A stretch of DNA of 64,000 bases from Anaerolineae bacterium (GTDB lineage Bacteria; Chloroflexota; Anaerolineae; Aggregatilineales; Phototrophicaceae). Positions 1 to 9,277 of this stretch are shown piece after piece. The stretch spans positions 1 through 64,000 of the forward strand of contig JALHOR010000008.1 of the NCBI GenBank assembly GCA_022842885.1, read 5' to 3'. A model generated the notes under the pieces. It was given only the letters and a program-made list of their open reading frames with translations. It had not been told where the DNA came from and searched no databases. The first letter of the stretch is position 1; each line of letters opens with the position of its first letter. Both the position numbers and the translations under genes were made by a program.

Positions 1-1
1 G

Positions 2-2497
2 GACGAAAATATGTATGCCGCCGATGTTGCCCGCCGCTGGCGTGATGGTTTGCAAAGTTGGGGCATTGTGCCGGATAGAATCAATTGGATGAAACTGGCA
101 TCGCAAATCAGCGTGTATACGCCCGGTTCGGATGCGGGCTTGCCGATTAGCATTTTGGCATCGCTGCGTGCGCCGCGCATTGATTGGAATACCGAAGCCG
201 AATCCACGCGGGAACGCATCAGCGGCATTGTTACGGCGTTGTTTGCGCTTGGCGGCATGTCGTTCCAGCCTGTGAAAGATGTCGAACATGTGCTGCTTTC
301 GACCATCATGGAATATAACTGGCGGCAAATGCGCGATTTGACGCTGGAAGATATTGTCTTGCAGATTCAGCGCCCGCCGTTTGAAAAATTGGGCGTTTTT
401 CCGGTCGAACAAGCCATGCCTGAGAAAAAACGCTACAAGCTGGCAATGGAACTGAATAACATCATCGCTGCGCCGTCGTTCCAATCGTGGCTGGTGGGCG
501 AACCGCTGGATATTCATCGCCTGCTGCGCCAACCCAACGGACGCCCGCGTGTTTCGGTGTTTTATATCGCCCATCTGAACGACCAAGAGCGCATGTTTAT
601 TATCACGCTGCTGCTGGAATCGCTCATTGCATGGATGCGTATGGAACGTGGTACGCCCAGCCTGCGGGCATTGCTGTATATTGATGAGATGTTTGGCTAT
701 TTTCCGCCGTATCCCAAAAATCCGCCCACCAAAGAACCCCTTATGCGGCTGTTGAAACAAGCCCGTGCCTTCGGCTTGGGGTTAATTTTGGCGACCCAAA
801 ATCCGGGCGATTTGGATTACAAAGGGCTGACCAATGCTGGAACGTGGTTCATCGGGCGCTTGCAGAGCGATAATGACCGTGCCAAAGTGATGGATGGCTT
901 GCGTTCATTGGCAACGGCACAAGATTCGATGGATTTGCGTGATGTGGAAGCGTTGGTAGCGGGCATTCAGCCGCGCGTATTTTTGATGCGAAACGTCCAT
1001 ACATCGGGCGCACCAGTGCTGGTGCATACGCGCTGGACGATGAGTTATTTGGCGGGTCCACTCACGCGCCAACAAATCGGTTATTTAATGCAGGCACAGC
1101 GCCAAGAATTGATTGCGCGGTTAGCGCAGCAGCAAGCACAACAGCATTATACGCAACCGCTGCAACCGCAAAATTTCGCCCAGCAATCCGGCTATCCAAC
1201 GGGTTATGGCGCACCGCCACCCCCGCCGATGACTGGTTATAATGCTGCGCCGCCGCCCCCACCCGGTTTTTCGCAGACACCCCCGCCGCCGCCCGGTTTT
1301 AATGCTGCGCCGCCGCCCCCACCCGGTTTTTCGCAGCAGCCCAACTATGGCGGCTATAATGCGCCCATGCCTCCCGCACCGATGACCGGATTCGGCGCTC
1401 AGAATGTGCCGGGCGGTTATACGAATCCCGGAACTGGCAGTATGCCTCCGGTCAGCGACCCCGGCATGACGCAATCCATGCGGCTACCGGGTGGTTTAAT
1501 GCAGCAAAAACCGCCGGTATCATCAGTGATTCGGGAATATTTTTTGCCCGCCACGCTCACCGCTGACCAAGCCCTTGCCCAATATGCCCAACAAACCGGG
1601 CAGCGCGTCGGTGGGGGCGGCAGTTTGACGATGGCATATAAGCCTGTGTTATTGGCACAGGCAGCCGTACGCTATCAGCAAAAGACCAGCGGCATCTATA
1701 CCACCCGTGAATATGCCTTTCATATCCCAGATTTACAGACGCAGGGCTTGATTCATTGGGAACAATTTCAGGCATCGGTGATTGATGCTCGCCAGATTAG
1801 CAGTTCAGCTTTCGCCCAAGCGGTGTATCAAGAACTGCCGTTGGGTTTGGTGGATGAAAAACGGTTGGCGGCGCTGCAAAAAGAACTGCTGGATTTTATC
1901 TATAACACTGCTCGGCTGATTATCCCCTATCATGCGATGTTTAAGATTGCGGGCAACCCTGACCGCGATATGAGCGAATTTCAGGCGCAGGTGTACCAGA
2001 TTGCCCGCGAAAAACGGGATGCCGAACTGGACAAAGTGGCGAAACAATACGGCGGCATGATGGACAAGCTGGAAGAAAAATTGACCAAAAAGAGCCGCGA
2101 ACTTGATGCTGAAAAATTGGAAGTCGGGGATCGTAAACGCGAGCAGATGTTTACTGCGGGCGAAGCGGTGTTGAGCATCTTTAAAGGGTATACGAACTAT
2201 ACCCTCTCGCGTATGAGCCGCGCCAGTTTGATGAAGCGCCAAGCCGAAGCCGACCTGACAGAGAGCCGTCAAGTCATCGGTGAAGTGGAACAACAGATGA
2301 TTGCGCTGGAACAAGAATTTGAAGGCAAACTGCGCGAAATTAATGACCGTTGGGTGCAGATTGCCAACCAAATTGAAGAACAAACGATTACCACCTACAA
2401 AAAAGATATTCATGTGGAAGTGTTCGGCGTGGGCTGGATTCCCCATTATTATCTGAATGTCGGTGGTAGCCCGTTGTTGGTGCCGGGCTTTGTATAA
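2..2497 (+). CDS. HerA/TraG-like P-loop ATPase with proline-rich linker and coiled-coil tail (5' end outside window)
   Basis: The frame is open to the left edge, so the N-terminus with the Walker A motif is missing; the first visible ATG is at 11. The visible part holds a Walker B-like strand (LLYIDEM, about residue 221) followed by LLKQARAFGLGLILATQNP, the sensor region typical of HerA, VirB4 and TraG type DNA-pumping ATPases. From about residue 397 to 490 there is a Gly/Pro-rich linker with repeated PPPPPGF units. Residues about 660-795 are charged and heptad-like, probably a coiled coil. The family moves DNA or protein substrates; the substrate here is unknown. The joining of a HerA-like core to a long PPPPPGF linker and coiled coil is unusual. 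Family call firm, role inferred. Confidence 0.75.
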   Translation, partial: DENMYAADVARRWRDGLQSWGIVPDRINWMKLASQISVYTPGSDAGLPISILASLRAPRIDWNTEAESTRERISGIVTALFALGGMSFQPVKDVEHVLLSTIMEYNWRQMRDLTLEDIVLQIQRPPFEKLGVFPVEQAMPEKKRYKLAMELNNIIAAPSFQSWLVGEPLDIHRLLRQPNGRPRVSVFYIAHLNDQERMFIITLLLESLIAWMRMERGTPSLRALLYIDEMFGYFPPYPKNPPTKEPLMRLLKQARAFGLGLILATQNPGDLDYKGLTNAGTWFIGRLQSDNDRAKVMDGLRSLATAQDSMDLRDVEALVAGIQPRVFLMRNVHTSGAPVLVHTRWTMSYLAGPLTRQQIGYLMQAQRQELIARLAQQQAQQHYTQPLQPQNFAQQSGYPTGYGAPPPPPMTGYNAAPPPPPGFSQTPPPPPGFNAAPPPPPGFSQQPNYGGYNAPMPPAPMTGFGAQNVPGGYTNPGTGSMPPVSDPGMTQSMRLPGGLMQQKPPVSSVIREYFLPATLTADQALAQYAQQTGQRVGGGGSLTMAYKPVLLAQAAVRYQQKTSGIYTTREYAFHIPDLQTQGLIHWEQFQASVIDARQISSSAFAQAVYQELPLGLVDEKRLAALQKELLDFIYNTARLIIPYHAMFKIAGNPDRDMSEFQAQVYQIAREKRDAELDKVAKQYGGMMDKLEEKLTKKSRELDAEKLEVGDRKREQMFTAGEAVLSIFKGYTNYTLSRMSRASLMKRQAEADLTESRQVIGEVEQQMIALEQEFEGKLREINDRWVQIANQIEEQTITTYKKDIHVEVFGVGWIPHYYLNVGGSPLLVPGFV
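1210..1345 (+). repeat. in-gene tandem repeat encoding PPPPPGF units
   Basis: Three to four tandem DNA units of roughly 30-35 bases encode AAPPPPPGFSQ-like segments in the linker of the ATPase gene. Two units are nearly identical at the DNA level, which suggests recent expansion or slippage. Confidence 0.7.
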
Positions 2498-2501
2498 ATA
2501 A

Positions 2502-2585
2502 CGTTCATGTCCAGATTGGGTGAAAAATGCCAATTTGCAGGGACACGGCATGCCGTGTCCCTACAGAAAACCACTCATTTTGAAC
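2502..2585 (+). repeat. palindromic repeat P1, GCATGC-centred
   Basis: A near-perfect palindrome (2537-2564, arms AGGGACACGGCA and its complement around GCATGC) sits in flanks shared with the other copies: a left flank like CAGATTGGGTGAAAAATG and a right flank like GAAAACCACTCATTTTGAA. Its core bases differ from the other copies (ACACGG instead of GTCGAGG), but both arms changed together, so the palindrome is kept. It lies between the ATPase and nitrilase genes, in forward orientation. Confidence 0.75.
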
Positions 2586-2683
2586 ATGCGCCATAAATAA
2601 AGGCATCATCGGGGTGTATGCTTGCCATACGCCCCATTCACTTCTCATTTTTATCTATCTGTTTCCCCACCAAGAGATTTAAC

Positions 2684-3616
2684 ATGGCGCAAATTGTTAC
2701 TGCCGCTATTATTCAATCTGAGCCTGTGTACTATAACCTGCCAGAAACACTGACAAAATCGCTCGATTTGCTGCATAGCGCCGCCCACAAAGGGGCTAAA
2801 CTCATCACCTTTGGCGAAACATGGCTGCCGGGCTATCCCGTTTGGCTGGATATTTGCTCGGATATGGGCTTATGGAATCATGAACCTACTAAACAAGTTT
2901 TCCAGCAATTGTATGAAAATAGCCCCACCCTGCACGGCGCAGAGATGCAGCAACTCCAAGCTGCTGCCAAACAACTGGGTGTGGTGGTGGTGATGGGGAT
3001 AAATGAACGCATCGCCAATCGTGCCGGATATGGCACCTTGTATAATACGCTGGTCACGATAGATGCAAATGGCGAAATCGTGAATCATCATCGCAAACTT
3101 GTTCCCACCTTTACCGAGCGCATGGTGTGGGGAATGGGGGATGGCGCAGGCTTACAAGCTGTAGAGACAGCGGTCGGGCGTGTGGGCGGATTGGTGTGTT
3201 GGGAACATTGGATGCCATTGGCACGACACACATTGCACCAAAGCGCCGAACAAATCCATATCGCAGCGTGGCCCACAGTCAAAGATATGCTGCAAATTGC
3301 CAGCCGGCATTACGCTCATGAAGGACGTACTTTTGTTTTGGCGGCGGGCAGTCTTTTGCGAGCAAAAGCTATCCCTGCTCAATTATCTATTGCTGGCACT
3401 ATTTTGCCAGAAGACTTTGTGCAGCGCGGCGGCAGTGCCATTATTGCCCCGAATGGCGATTATCTGGCAGGTCCTGTTTTTAATGAAGACGTTATTCTGA
3501 CCGCCGACTTGGATTTAGGCATGATTATCCGGGAAAATATGGCGCTCGATGTTACAGGGCATTATGCCCGTCCCGATGTGTTTAGTCTGCACATCAACCG
3601 AGAGCGAAAAATCTAG
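2684..3616 (+). CDS. nitrilase / carbon-nitrogen hydrolase
   Basis: A protein of about 310 residues of the nitrilase superfamily, which hydrolyses nitriles (R-CN) to acids and ammonia. The catalytic triad is visible: Glu45 in TFGETWLPGYP, Lys138 in HHRKLVPTFTERMVWGMGDG, and Cys172 in GGLVCWEHWMPLAR. The CWEHWMPL context is that of true nitrilases rather than amidases or cyanide dihydratases, but substrate cannot be read from this. The start at 2684 gives the usual family N-terminus (MAQIVTAAIIQ); an upstream ATG at 2618 would add an unlikely 22-residue extension. It stands alone, preceded by a palindromic repeat and convergent with the next gene. Confidence 0.88.
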   Translation: MAQIVTAAIIQSEPVYYNLPETLTKSLDLLHSAAHKGAKLITFGETWLPGYPVWLDICSDMGLWNHEPTKQVFQQLYENSPTLHGAEMQQLQAAAKQLGVVVVMGINERIANRAGYGTLYNTLVTIDANGEIVNHHRKLVPTFTERMVWGMGDGAGLQAVETAVGRVGGLVCWEHWMPLARHTLHQSAEQIHIAAWPTVKDMLQIASRHYAHEGRTFVLAAGSLLRAKAIPAQLSIAGTILPEDFVQRGGSAIIAPNGDYLAGPVFNEDVILTADLDLGMIIRENMALDVTGHYARPDVFSLHINRERKI

Positions 3617-3650
3617 TCGAGCGCAATCATATTGTTTTACCCTTGAGTTC

Positions 3651-4499
3651 CTACTTCAAATACCCTTCGCGTTGTAAAAAGGCATCCACCGCCGCTTGCC
3701 AAGGACGCAGCGTAATCCCAACGCTGGCAGCCGCCAGATTGGCTAATCCGGCGTAGATGGGCGGCGTAGACGGGCGCTGCCATTCGGTGCGCGTGATACG
3801 CTCAATCGGTAGCGCCCCGAAGCCAGCACGTTCTAAGGCATAACGCCCAAATTCATAGCGCGAGACCGCCCCTTCATTGACCAAATGATAAGTACCATAC
3901 CGCCCGGTAGCGATGAGCGCCACCAGTGCCGTCGCCAAATCGTCGGTATAGGTTGGGTTGGCAATTTCATCAATCACAATTTTGAGGGGTTTATTGGCTT
4001 GTGCTGCCCCCAAAATGGCTTGGATAAAATTGCGCCCCCCATGCGCGAATAACCATGCTGTCCGCACGATATAATGACGCGGATTAACTTGGGCAACGGC
4101 TTGTTCGCCGACCCATTTGCTGTAACCATAGGGATTAATGGGCTGACAGCGGTCATATTCGTAATAGGGGCGGCGCTGAGTGCCATCAAAGACTTCATTG
4201 CTGCTGATATACACGATGGCAGCACCAATAGCGGCGGCGGCGATAGCGACATTTTGCGCCCCAAATCCATTGATGCGAATCGCCCGCTGTGGGTCACGGG
4301 CGCAGCCATCCACATCTGTCCATGCCGCCACATGGATAACAACACTCGGTTGATGCTGGGCGATAAAAGCGCGTGTCGCGGCAAAATCACTGATGTCCAA
4401 TTCGGGTAAATCAGTGCCAATAACCTGCTGTTGGTCTTGCAATTGTTGGAGTAAGGTGCTGCCCAATTTGCCGGCTGCCCCGGTGATGAGAATAGTCAT
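3651..4499 (-). CDS. dTDP-4-dehydrorhamnose reductase-like (RmlD/SDR) protein
   Basis: A 282-residue extended short-chain dehydrogenase. It starts with the NAD(P)-binding loop ITGAAGKLG and has the active-site pair Tyr/Lys in YGYSKWVGEQ about residue 130, preceded by YISSNEVFDGT. These are the hallmarks of RmlD, which reduces dTDP-4-keto-rhamnose to dTDP-rhamnose for surface polysaccharide. No RmlA, B or C gene is adjacent, so the exact substrate is uncertain. It converges with the nitrilase gene. Confidence 0.8.
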   Translation of the reverse strand: MTILITGAAGKLGSTLLQQLQDQQQVIGTDLPELDISDFAATRAFIAQHQPSVVIHVAAWTDVDGCARDPQRAIRINGFGAQNVAIAAAAIGAAIVYISSNEVFDGTQRRPYYEYDRCQPINPYGYSKWVGEQAVAQVNPRHYIVRTAWLFAHGGRNFIQAILGAAQANKPLKIVIDEIANPTYTDDLATALVALIATGRYGTYHLVNEGAVSRYEFGRYALERAGFGALPIERITRTEWQRPSTPPIYAGLANLAAASVGITLRPWQAAVDAFLQREGYLK

Positions 4500-5066
4500 A
4501 GTCTGTTGTTTGGGTAATGATGATTAAAGGCAACCGCAAGCATAGCCGATAATCAGCGGCTTTGCAGTTGTCAATTTTATAGATAGGCAAGGCAAGTTCT
4601 GAGCTAACGAAATCGCATACCCTCATTGAACAGACTAAAACTGCCCCTGATTGAAGGCTGATTTTCGTAAGGGGCGGGCAATATCCTTGCCTGTATCAAC
4701 TTAACGTGATTTGTATAAGTGATTGTAGAAAGCGTGAAATATTATTAAGATAGTAAAAAGATTTAAAAAATCTTAATTAATTATCGCAAATTACAAACAT
4801 GTCGCTACAATAAAGTTGTGGCGGGCGACGGCTGAAGTTGCTCGCTGCACGAGGGGCGGATACATATTAAGGTTCACATACAGGGTTCCTCTGAATGTGT
4901 ATCCGTCAAGTTACTACCATTGCTTCTTGCTACCGCCGATTTAAAACGCATGACACCCTTGATTTTTGCGGCTTAATGCGAATTTATCACCTTTTTATGA
5001 ACCAAAGCCTGTGTTCTAACGTCTTATATTTCAGAGTCGTTCACCAACACAGGAGCTAAATTTTCA
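4500..5066. other. 567-bp gene-free region between rmlD-like and LysM genes
   Basis: No credible reading frame is seen. The left half is AT-rich and probably carries divergent promoters. The middle holds two consecutive stem-loops (see 4821-4905). The right half leads to the LysM gene ribosome-binding site AGGAG at 5051. Confidence 0.6.
4821..4905 (+). ncRNA. candidate structured leader or small RNA: two adjacent stem-loops
   Basis: Hairpin 1 pairs GCGGGCGAC (4821-4829) with GTTGCTCGC (4837-4845) over a 7-base loop, nine pairs including two G-U. Hairpin 2 pairs CGGATACATAT (4857-4867) with ATGTGTATCCG (4895-4905), eleven pairs with one G-U. They lie about 160 bases before the LysM lipoprotein gene. 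No known riboswitch or small RNA family was recognised. Strand is assumed from the downstream gene. Confidence 0.35.
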
Positions 5067-6476
5067 ATGCGTTATCTGGGTCTCGTCTTATTGCTGATCA
5101 TAAGTTTATCAGGCTGCCGTTTGCTGGCAGAACAGGCGCAAAATACCCCTGAGCCGATTGTGACCGAAAATCCAATCGCCAGTATCCAACCGACAACAGC
5201 CGCAACATTGGCACCCACCGCAACCAGCACGCCCACAGCGAAGCCCACTACCGGGACGAATACCAATACAGGCAGTTCCGCCGGGAACAGTGGGGTCGTC
5301 ACGCCTTGCGCGGTTCGTACCGATTGGGTGACGTATATCATCGTCAGTGGCGATACCTTGGGGAAAATCGCCCAGCGGGCAGGCACAACCGTCGCTGAAC
5401 TCACCAAAGCCAATTGTTTGAACGATGCCAATCTGATTAGCGTGGGGCAGACGTTGCGCGTGCCAGTGCTGCTGCCTACAATCCAAACACCCACCCCGCC
5501 AAGTGTGCCGAATCCGGCATTGTGCTTCTATACGGGCTATGGCATTGGTGCGCCGCACGCCATTTATGCCGGGGGTGCGGCGGCTGATGTGACGCAAATC
5601 GGCACTATACCGGATAATTTGCCGTATGAAGTAATCGCGCAAAGCAGCACCCGTTATCAACTGATATACACGATTCGGCGCGAAACGGTGTGGGTCAACA
5701 AAGGCACAGGCGGACTCAGTGGCAACTGTATCAATCTGCCGTTCAAAGATGAAGGCAATGCCGCTGCCCGCACGCATTATCCCGCACCTGTGCCAGACGC
5801 CAACCGTTGTTATTTTTATGCGCCGTCGTCCGTGCCAGCCACCGATGAATATGGCTCAACACAAGGGCAGCTTGAAATCAACCGCTATTATCTCGCGGAT
5901 GCCCGTAATGCCGTAAAATATCGGATTATGTTGGATAGCTCACGGTCAGCGTGGGTCTCGCGCTACGATGGGCAAGTGGCGGGCAATTGCAGCGCCATCC
6001 TTAACCTGACGTACAGCAGCGGTGCGAGTACAACCTATCGTGAGCCGAATGTCGGCTTCACCCTCATTTATCCGGCATCATGGTATTTTCAGGCGAATAC
6101 CAGCGGCTTGCCGGGCGCATGGCTGGGAACATTCCGGTTAAACGAGATGCCTGCTGCGGCTGCGCCCTGGAACGACGATATGGCAGTGGTCAGTTGGGTG
6201 ATTGTGCCGCCGAATGCTGTAAGCGATTGGAACAGCTATATCCAGAACGAATTTAACAACTGGCAAAATTCCGGGCGTTATGCCATCGTCCAAGCGCCAG
6301 TGGATTACACGATTGCCGCCGCCAATATCACCGGCAAGATGTACCAACTTTCGGGACCGATGGGCGGCGTGAAAGCCTATTATTTTATCCTCAACGGGCA
6401 ATATGTCATGATTCAGGCGAATGGCAATTTCAACATCACTGATGCCATCGTCAATACCCTGCGTATCGCTGGCTAA
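5067..6476 (+). CDS. LysM-domain lipoprotein with two SH3-like stretches and a PsbP/DcrB-like C-terminus
   Basis: A 469-residue secreted protein. The N-terminus is a lipoprotein signal ending in LSGC, followed by a Thr/Pro-rich linker. One LysM domain lies at about residues 88-134 (TYIIVSGDTLGKIAQRAG through SVGQTLRVP) and should bind peptidoglycan or another N-acetylglucosamine polymer. Two similar cysteine-containing segments follow (about 150-220 and 245-310). The last 140 residues begin NVGFTLIYPASWYF, the style of PsbP/DcrB-like domains. Ribosome-binding site AGGAG at 5051, a somewhat long 11 bases from the ATG. A strong terminator follows at 6485. It is probably an envelope protein of unknown specific role. 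Confidence 0.82.
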   Translation: MRYLGLVLLLIISLSGCRLLAEQAQNTPEPIVTENPIASIQPTTAATLAPTATSTPTAKPTTGTNTNTGSSAGNSGVVTPCAVRTDWVTYIIVSGDTLGKIAQRAGTTVAELTKANCLNDANLISVGQTLRVPVLLPTIQTPTPPSVPNPALCFYTGYGIGAPHAIYAGGAAADVTQIGTIPDNLPYEVIAQSSTRYQLIYTIRRETVWVNKGTGGLSGNCINLPFKDEGNAAARTHYPAPVPDANRCYFYAPSSVPATDEYGSTQGQLEINRYYLADARNAVKYRIMLDSSRSAWVSRYDGQVAGNCSAILNLTYSSGASTTYREPNVGFTLIYPASWYFQANTSGLPGAWLGTFRLNEMPAAAAPWNDDMAVVSWVIVPPNAVSDWNSYIQNEFNNWQNSGRYAIVQAPVDYTIAAANITGKMYQLSGPMGGVKAYYFILNGQYVMIQANGNFNITDAIVNTLRIAG

Positions 6477-6484
6477 ACCCCACA

Positions 6485-6517
6485 TGAGGAATGGTTATAT
6501 GCCATTCCTCACTTTTT
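6485..6517 (+). terminator. rho-independent terminator after LysM gene
   Basis: A perfect 10-bp stem (TGAGGAATGG at 6485-6494 with CCATTCCTCA at 6502-6511) is followed by CTTTTTC, nine bases after the LysM gene stop. Confidence 0.85.
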
Positions 6518-6603
6518 CACCCATACATCCGACACTCCAAAAATAACCTCGCTGGACATATCCTAAAAGTAATAAGAATTTTTTTAAGAATTGGAGGCGG
6601 CAG

Positions 6604-7107
6604 ATGCTCAAACACATTCTCGTAACCCTCGATGGTTCGCAATTGGCGGAAACCGCCCTGCCATATGCCCAAAGTATTGTTGCGCCCAACGGCAAAATTA
6701 CGCTGGTGAGCGTGCTGGATATTCCCGAAACTCCGGTCTATACCCTGTATGAAGTACCCGTCACCATGCCGCAAGATGTTTATAATGCGTCTATCGCCAA
6801 TGCGGAAAAAGCCGCCCGCGAATATCTTGACCGCATGGTAGAAAGTCTTCAGGATACGCCGCTTGAAATTGTCACAGAATTACACATTGGCGACCCCGCA
6901 ACCTTCATCATTGACCGCGCTAAAACCTTAAAAGTCGACGCTATTGTGATGTCCACGCACGGACGGTCAGGCTTCAGTCGGTGGCTCTTTGGCAGCATCA
7001 CCCAAAAAGTGTTGGCAGCCATTCCCTGCCCGGTCTTTGTTATTCCCGGTTTGAAAGTATCCACATCAGAACAGCCAGCGGTGCAGTCCGCACTGCAACC
7101 CGCATAA
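6604..7107 (+). CDS. universal stress protein (UspA family)
   Basis: A 167-residue single-domain UspA protein. It opens with MLKHILVTLDGSQLAETALPYA, the family's first strand and helix, and ends with the ATP-binding loop MSTHGRSGFSRWLFGSITQKVL, which carries the G-x2-G-x9-G(S/T) pattern of ATP-binding members. Such cytoplasmic proteins aid survival under stress. The start follows GGAGG. The gene is monocistronic: terminators lie before (6485) and after (7141). Confidence 0.92.
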   Translation: MLKHILVTLDGSQLAETALPYAQSIVAPNGKITLVSVLDIPETPVYTLYEVPVTMPQDVYNASIANAEKAAREYLDRMVESLQDTPLEIVTELHIGDPATFIIDRAKTLKVDAIVMSTHGRSGFSRWLFGSITQKVLAAIPCPVFVIPGLKVSTSEQPAVQSALQPA

Positions 7108-7140
7108 AAGCGACTGTTCGATTTCTCTCCTCCTCTGAAC

Positions 7141-7183
7141 AAAGCCCCCACCGACTATCCTCTAGCCTGTGGGGGCTTTTATT
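7141..7183 (+). terminator. rho-independent terminator after uspA-like gene
   Basis: A 10-bp perfect stem pairs AAAGCCCCCA (7141-7150) with TGGGGGCTTT (7170-7179), followed by TTATTT, 34 bases after the stop codon. Confidence 0.88.
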
Positions 7184-7256
7184 TAATGATTTAGCCGCGT
7201 CTTAACATAAAAAAGAGTACGATAACCCTAGACCAAGTTGTGAAGGAGTTTTGGCA

Positions 7257-9122
7257 ATGCGTCTGGGTATTTTGATGATGGTGCTGCTAGGTGTGCTAGT
7301 CGGATGTGATAGTGGTGGTGGAACGAGCAATACTGCCAATAACAATCAGAGTGTCAGCAGTGTACCGCCGCCCGCGGGTTATGAGGCATTTGTGGAAAAT
7401 GGCAATGTGCCGCGCCCGAATAATGCTGTGGATGTGTTTATCGTTTATTCGCCCGAATCACAATCTTATATGCCGGATATTATTCGCCAGTTCAACGAAG
7501 CCTCTGCCGGGGGCAAAAATCCCGTTACTGGTGCAGCCTATGCCGCAGGCGAAAAACCGGTCTATGTGTGGGGAACTGACCCGATTTCGGGTTCTTCCGG
7601 CACGGTGGCACGCTGGATTGAGAATGCCGTTTTGGGTATCAATACCCCGGAAACTTATCGCCCGACGATTTTTCAGCCGAGCGTGGGGCATTGGTTGGCG
7701 CTCATCAATTACAATACAGGCAAACAAATCTTTAATCTGACAGATGCCCGCGCCACCGCCATTTCGCCAGTGGTCATCGCCACTTGGAAAACACGCTTGG
7801 ATGCCTTACAGCAAACGTTGGGCAAACAAGACATCGGTTGGGAAGATTTGTTAAGCGTGTTGAACAGCCCGAATGGCTGGTGCGATTATAACGTGCCGGA
7901 CTGCCGCCGGGCTGTTTATCTGGGGCAAGCTGACCCCAACATTAGTTCTACCGGACTTTCGACGGCAATCATGCAATTTTACGCTTGCGCCCGCAAAAAT
8001 GGCTTTACAGAACGTCGCCTGACCGAAACTGCCGTGCGTGACCCCCAAGTGCAAGAATGCGTCACGGGCATTCAAGGCTTGGTCAAACATTATTCGCGCC
8101 GTACCGAAGATTTTCTGGAATATGTCGAGCGTGGACCCGATTATCTGGACTTTTTGGGCATGGAAGAAGGCGATGTCGTTTGCATCAATCTGGGGGCAAC
8201 GCAAGGCGATGAGCAGTGCAACAAGCCTGCCGAAGATCAATTGGTGGCGATTTATCCGGCGGAAGGCACATATTATCATGAACATCCTTTTGGCACGCTG
8301 AATGCCGAGTGGGTGACGCCCGAACAAAAAATAGCGGCGACACTGTTCACCGATTTTGTGCTGACCACCGAATCACAGCGGCGCATCATGCAAGAAGGTT
8401 TTCGTCCGGCGAACCCGGCTGTGGCGCTGGAATACCCGTTTGTCTTAGAGAATGGCATCAATCCAACGGGTATCGGAGCGGTGTTGGATACGCCCGAAGC
8501 CGAAGCGATTGTGGCGATTCAACAAACATGGGCAAACGTGAAGAAAAGTGCTGATGTGATTATTTTGGTGGATGTTTCCGGCTCGATGTCCAGCGAGGAT
8601 CGGCTTGACCAAGCGCGGCAGGGCATCGTAACGTTGATTGAGAATATGAGTGCCAAAAATCGTGTGGCGTTGATGGCATTCAGCGATAGCATTACCGTGT
8701 GGGATGAACTGGAACTGGTCGAAATCAACCAGAATTCGATTACGCAGCACGCCACTTGCAGCGACACACTAAGCGATTGTTTACAACCGCTGCGGGCGAC
8801 AGCACTGTATAACGCGGTCTATGAGAGCGTTGAAGCAATGGAGACTCTCAGCACCGATGATAAACGGATTCGGCTGGTCTTATTGCTGAGCGATGGGCAA
8901 GATACTTGCGAGGCAGATTGCAAATCGCTGGATGAGGTGGTGGCAAAAATTCAATCCACCTATAACGATGCTAATCCGGTGATTGTCGTGCCGATTGCTT
9001 ATGGCAGCGATGCTGATATACGCTCTTTGGGGAGTATCGCCGCCGCCAGCCGCAGCGAAGTGATTTCTGGCGACCCTAGCAGCATTTTGGATGTGTTGAC
9101 GGCATTGAGTGGGTATTATTGA
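7257..9122 (+). CDS. VWA-domain lipoprotein with solute-binding-like N-terminal region
   Basis: About 621 residues. The signal MRLGILMMVLLGVLVGC ends in a lipobox, so the protein should be lipid-anchored outside the membrane. Residues about 40-420 resemble the extracellular solute-binding fold that often precedes VWA domains in Chloroflexota and Cyanobacteria. A von Willebrand factor A domain occupies about residues 430-618, with a complete metal-ion-dependent adhesion site start (DVSGSMS), so it should bind a divalent metal and a protein partner. The ATG at 7257 is preferred over a TTG six bases upstream because AAGGAG (7243-7248) is then 8 bases away. Ligand unknown. Confidence 0.85.
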   Translation: MRLGILMMVLLGVLVGCDSGGGTSNTANNNQSVSSVPPPAGYEAFVENGNVPRPNNAVDVFIVYSPESQSYMPDIIRQFNEASAGGKNPVTGAAYAAGEKPVYVWGTDPISGSSGTVARWIENAVLGINTPETYRPTIFQPSVGHWLALINYNTGKQIFNLTDARATAISPVVIATWKTRLDALQQTLGKQDIGWEDLLSVLNSPNGWCDYNVPDCRRAVYLGQADPNISSTGLSTAIMQFYACARKNGFTERRLTETAVRDPQVQECVTGIQGLVKHYSRRTEDFLEYVERGPDYLDFLGMEEGDVVCINLGATQGDEQCNKPAEDQLVAIYPAEGTYYHEHPFGTLNAEWVTPEQKIAATLFTDFVLTTESQRRIMQEGFRPANPAVALEYPFVLENGINPTGIGAVLDTPEAEAIVAIQQTWANVKKSADVIILVDVSGSMSSEDRLDQARQGIVTLIENMSAKNRVALMAFSDSITVWDELELVEINQNSITQHATCSDTLSDCLQPLRATALYNAVYESVEAMETLSTDDKRIRLVLLLSDGQDTCEADCKSLDEVVAKIQSTYNDANPVIVVPIAYGSDADIRSLGSIAAASRSEVISGDPSSILDVLTALSGYY

Positions 9123-9209
9123 TGCGCGTGTCCGGGCTGCATCTGGTAAAGGTTTTGATGTTGCATCAGGGTGGATTGCATCTAATTCAATAAAATAATC
9201 CGGCAATGT

Positions 9210-9263
9210 GTAGGGGCGACCCCCTGTGGTCGCCGGAGGAAGCGCACCTCGGCGCTTCCCTAC
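9210..9263. repeat. double-hairpin repeat ending in GTAGGG / CCCTAC
   Basis: Two back-to-back hairpins (GGCGACC...GGTCGCC and GGAAGCGC...GCGCTTCC) lie between GTAGGG and CCCTAC ends. The ends match those of the GCATGC-centred palindromes elsewhere in the window, suggesting a related family. It separates the convergent VWA and ABC-F genes and could also act as a bidirectional terminator-like barrier. Confidence 0.6.
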
Positions 9264-9277
9264 AGTTGCCGCATCGC

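Noticed and set aside
1805-2551. 248-codon minus-strand frame opposite the ATPase gene
   Set aside because: It starts in palindrome P1 and shadows the coiled-coil coding region; no domain is recognised.
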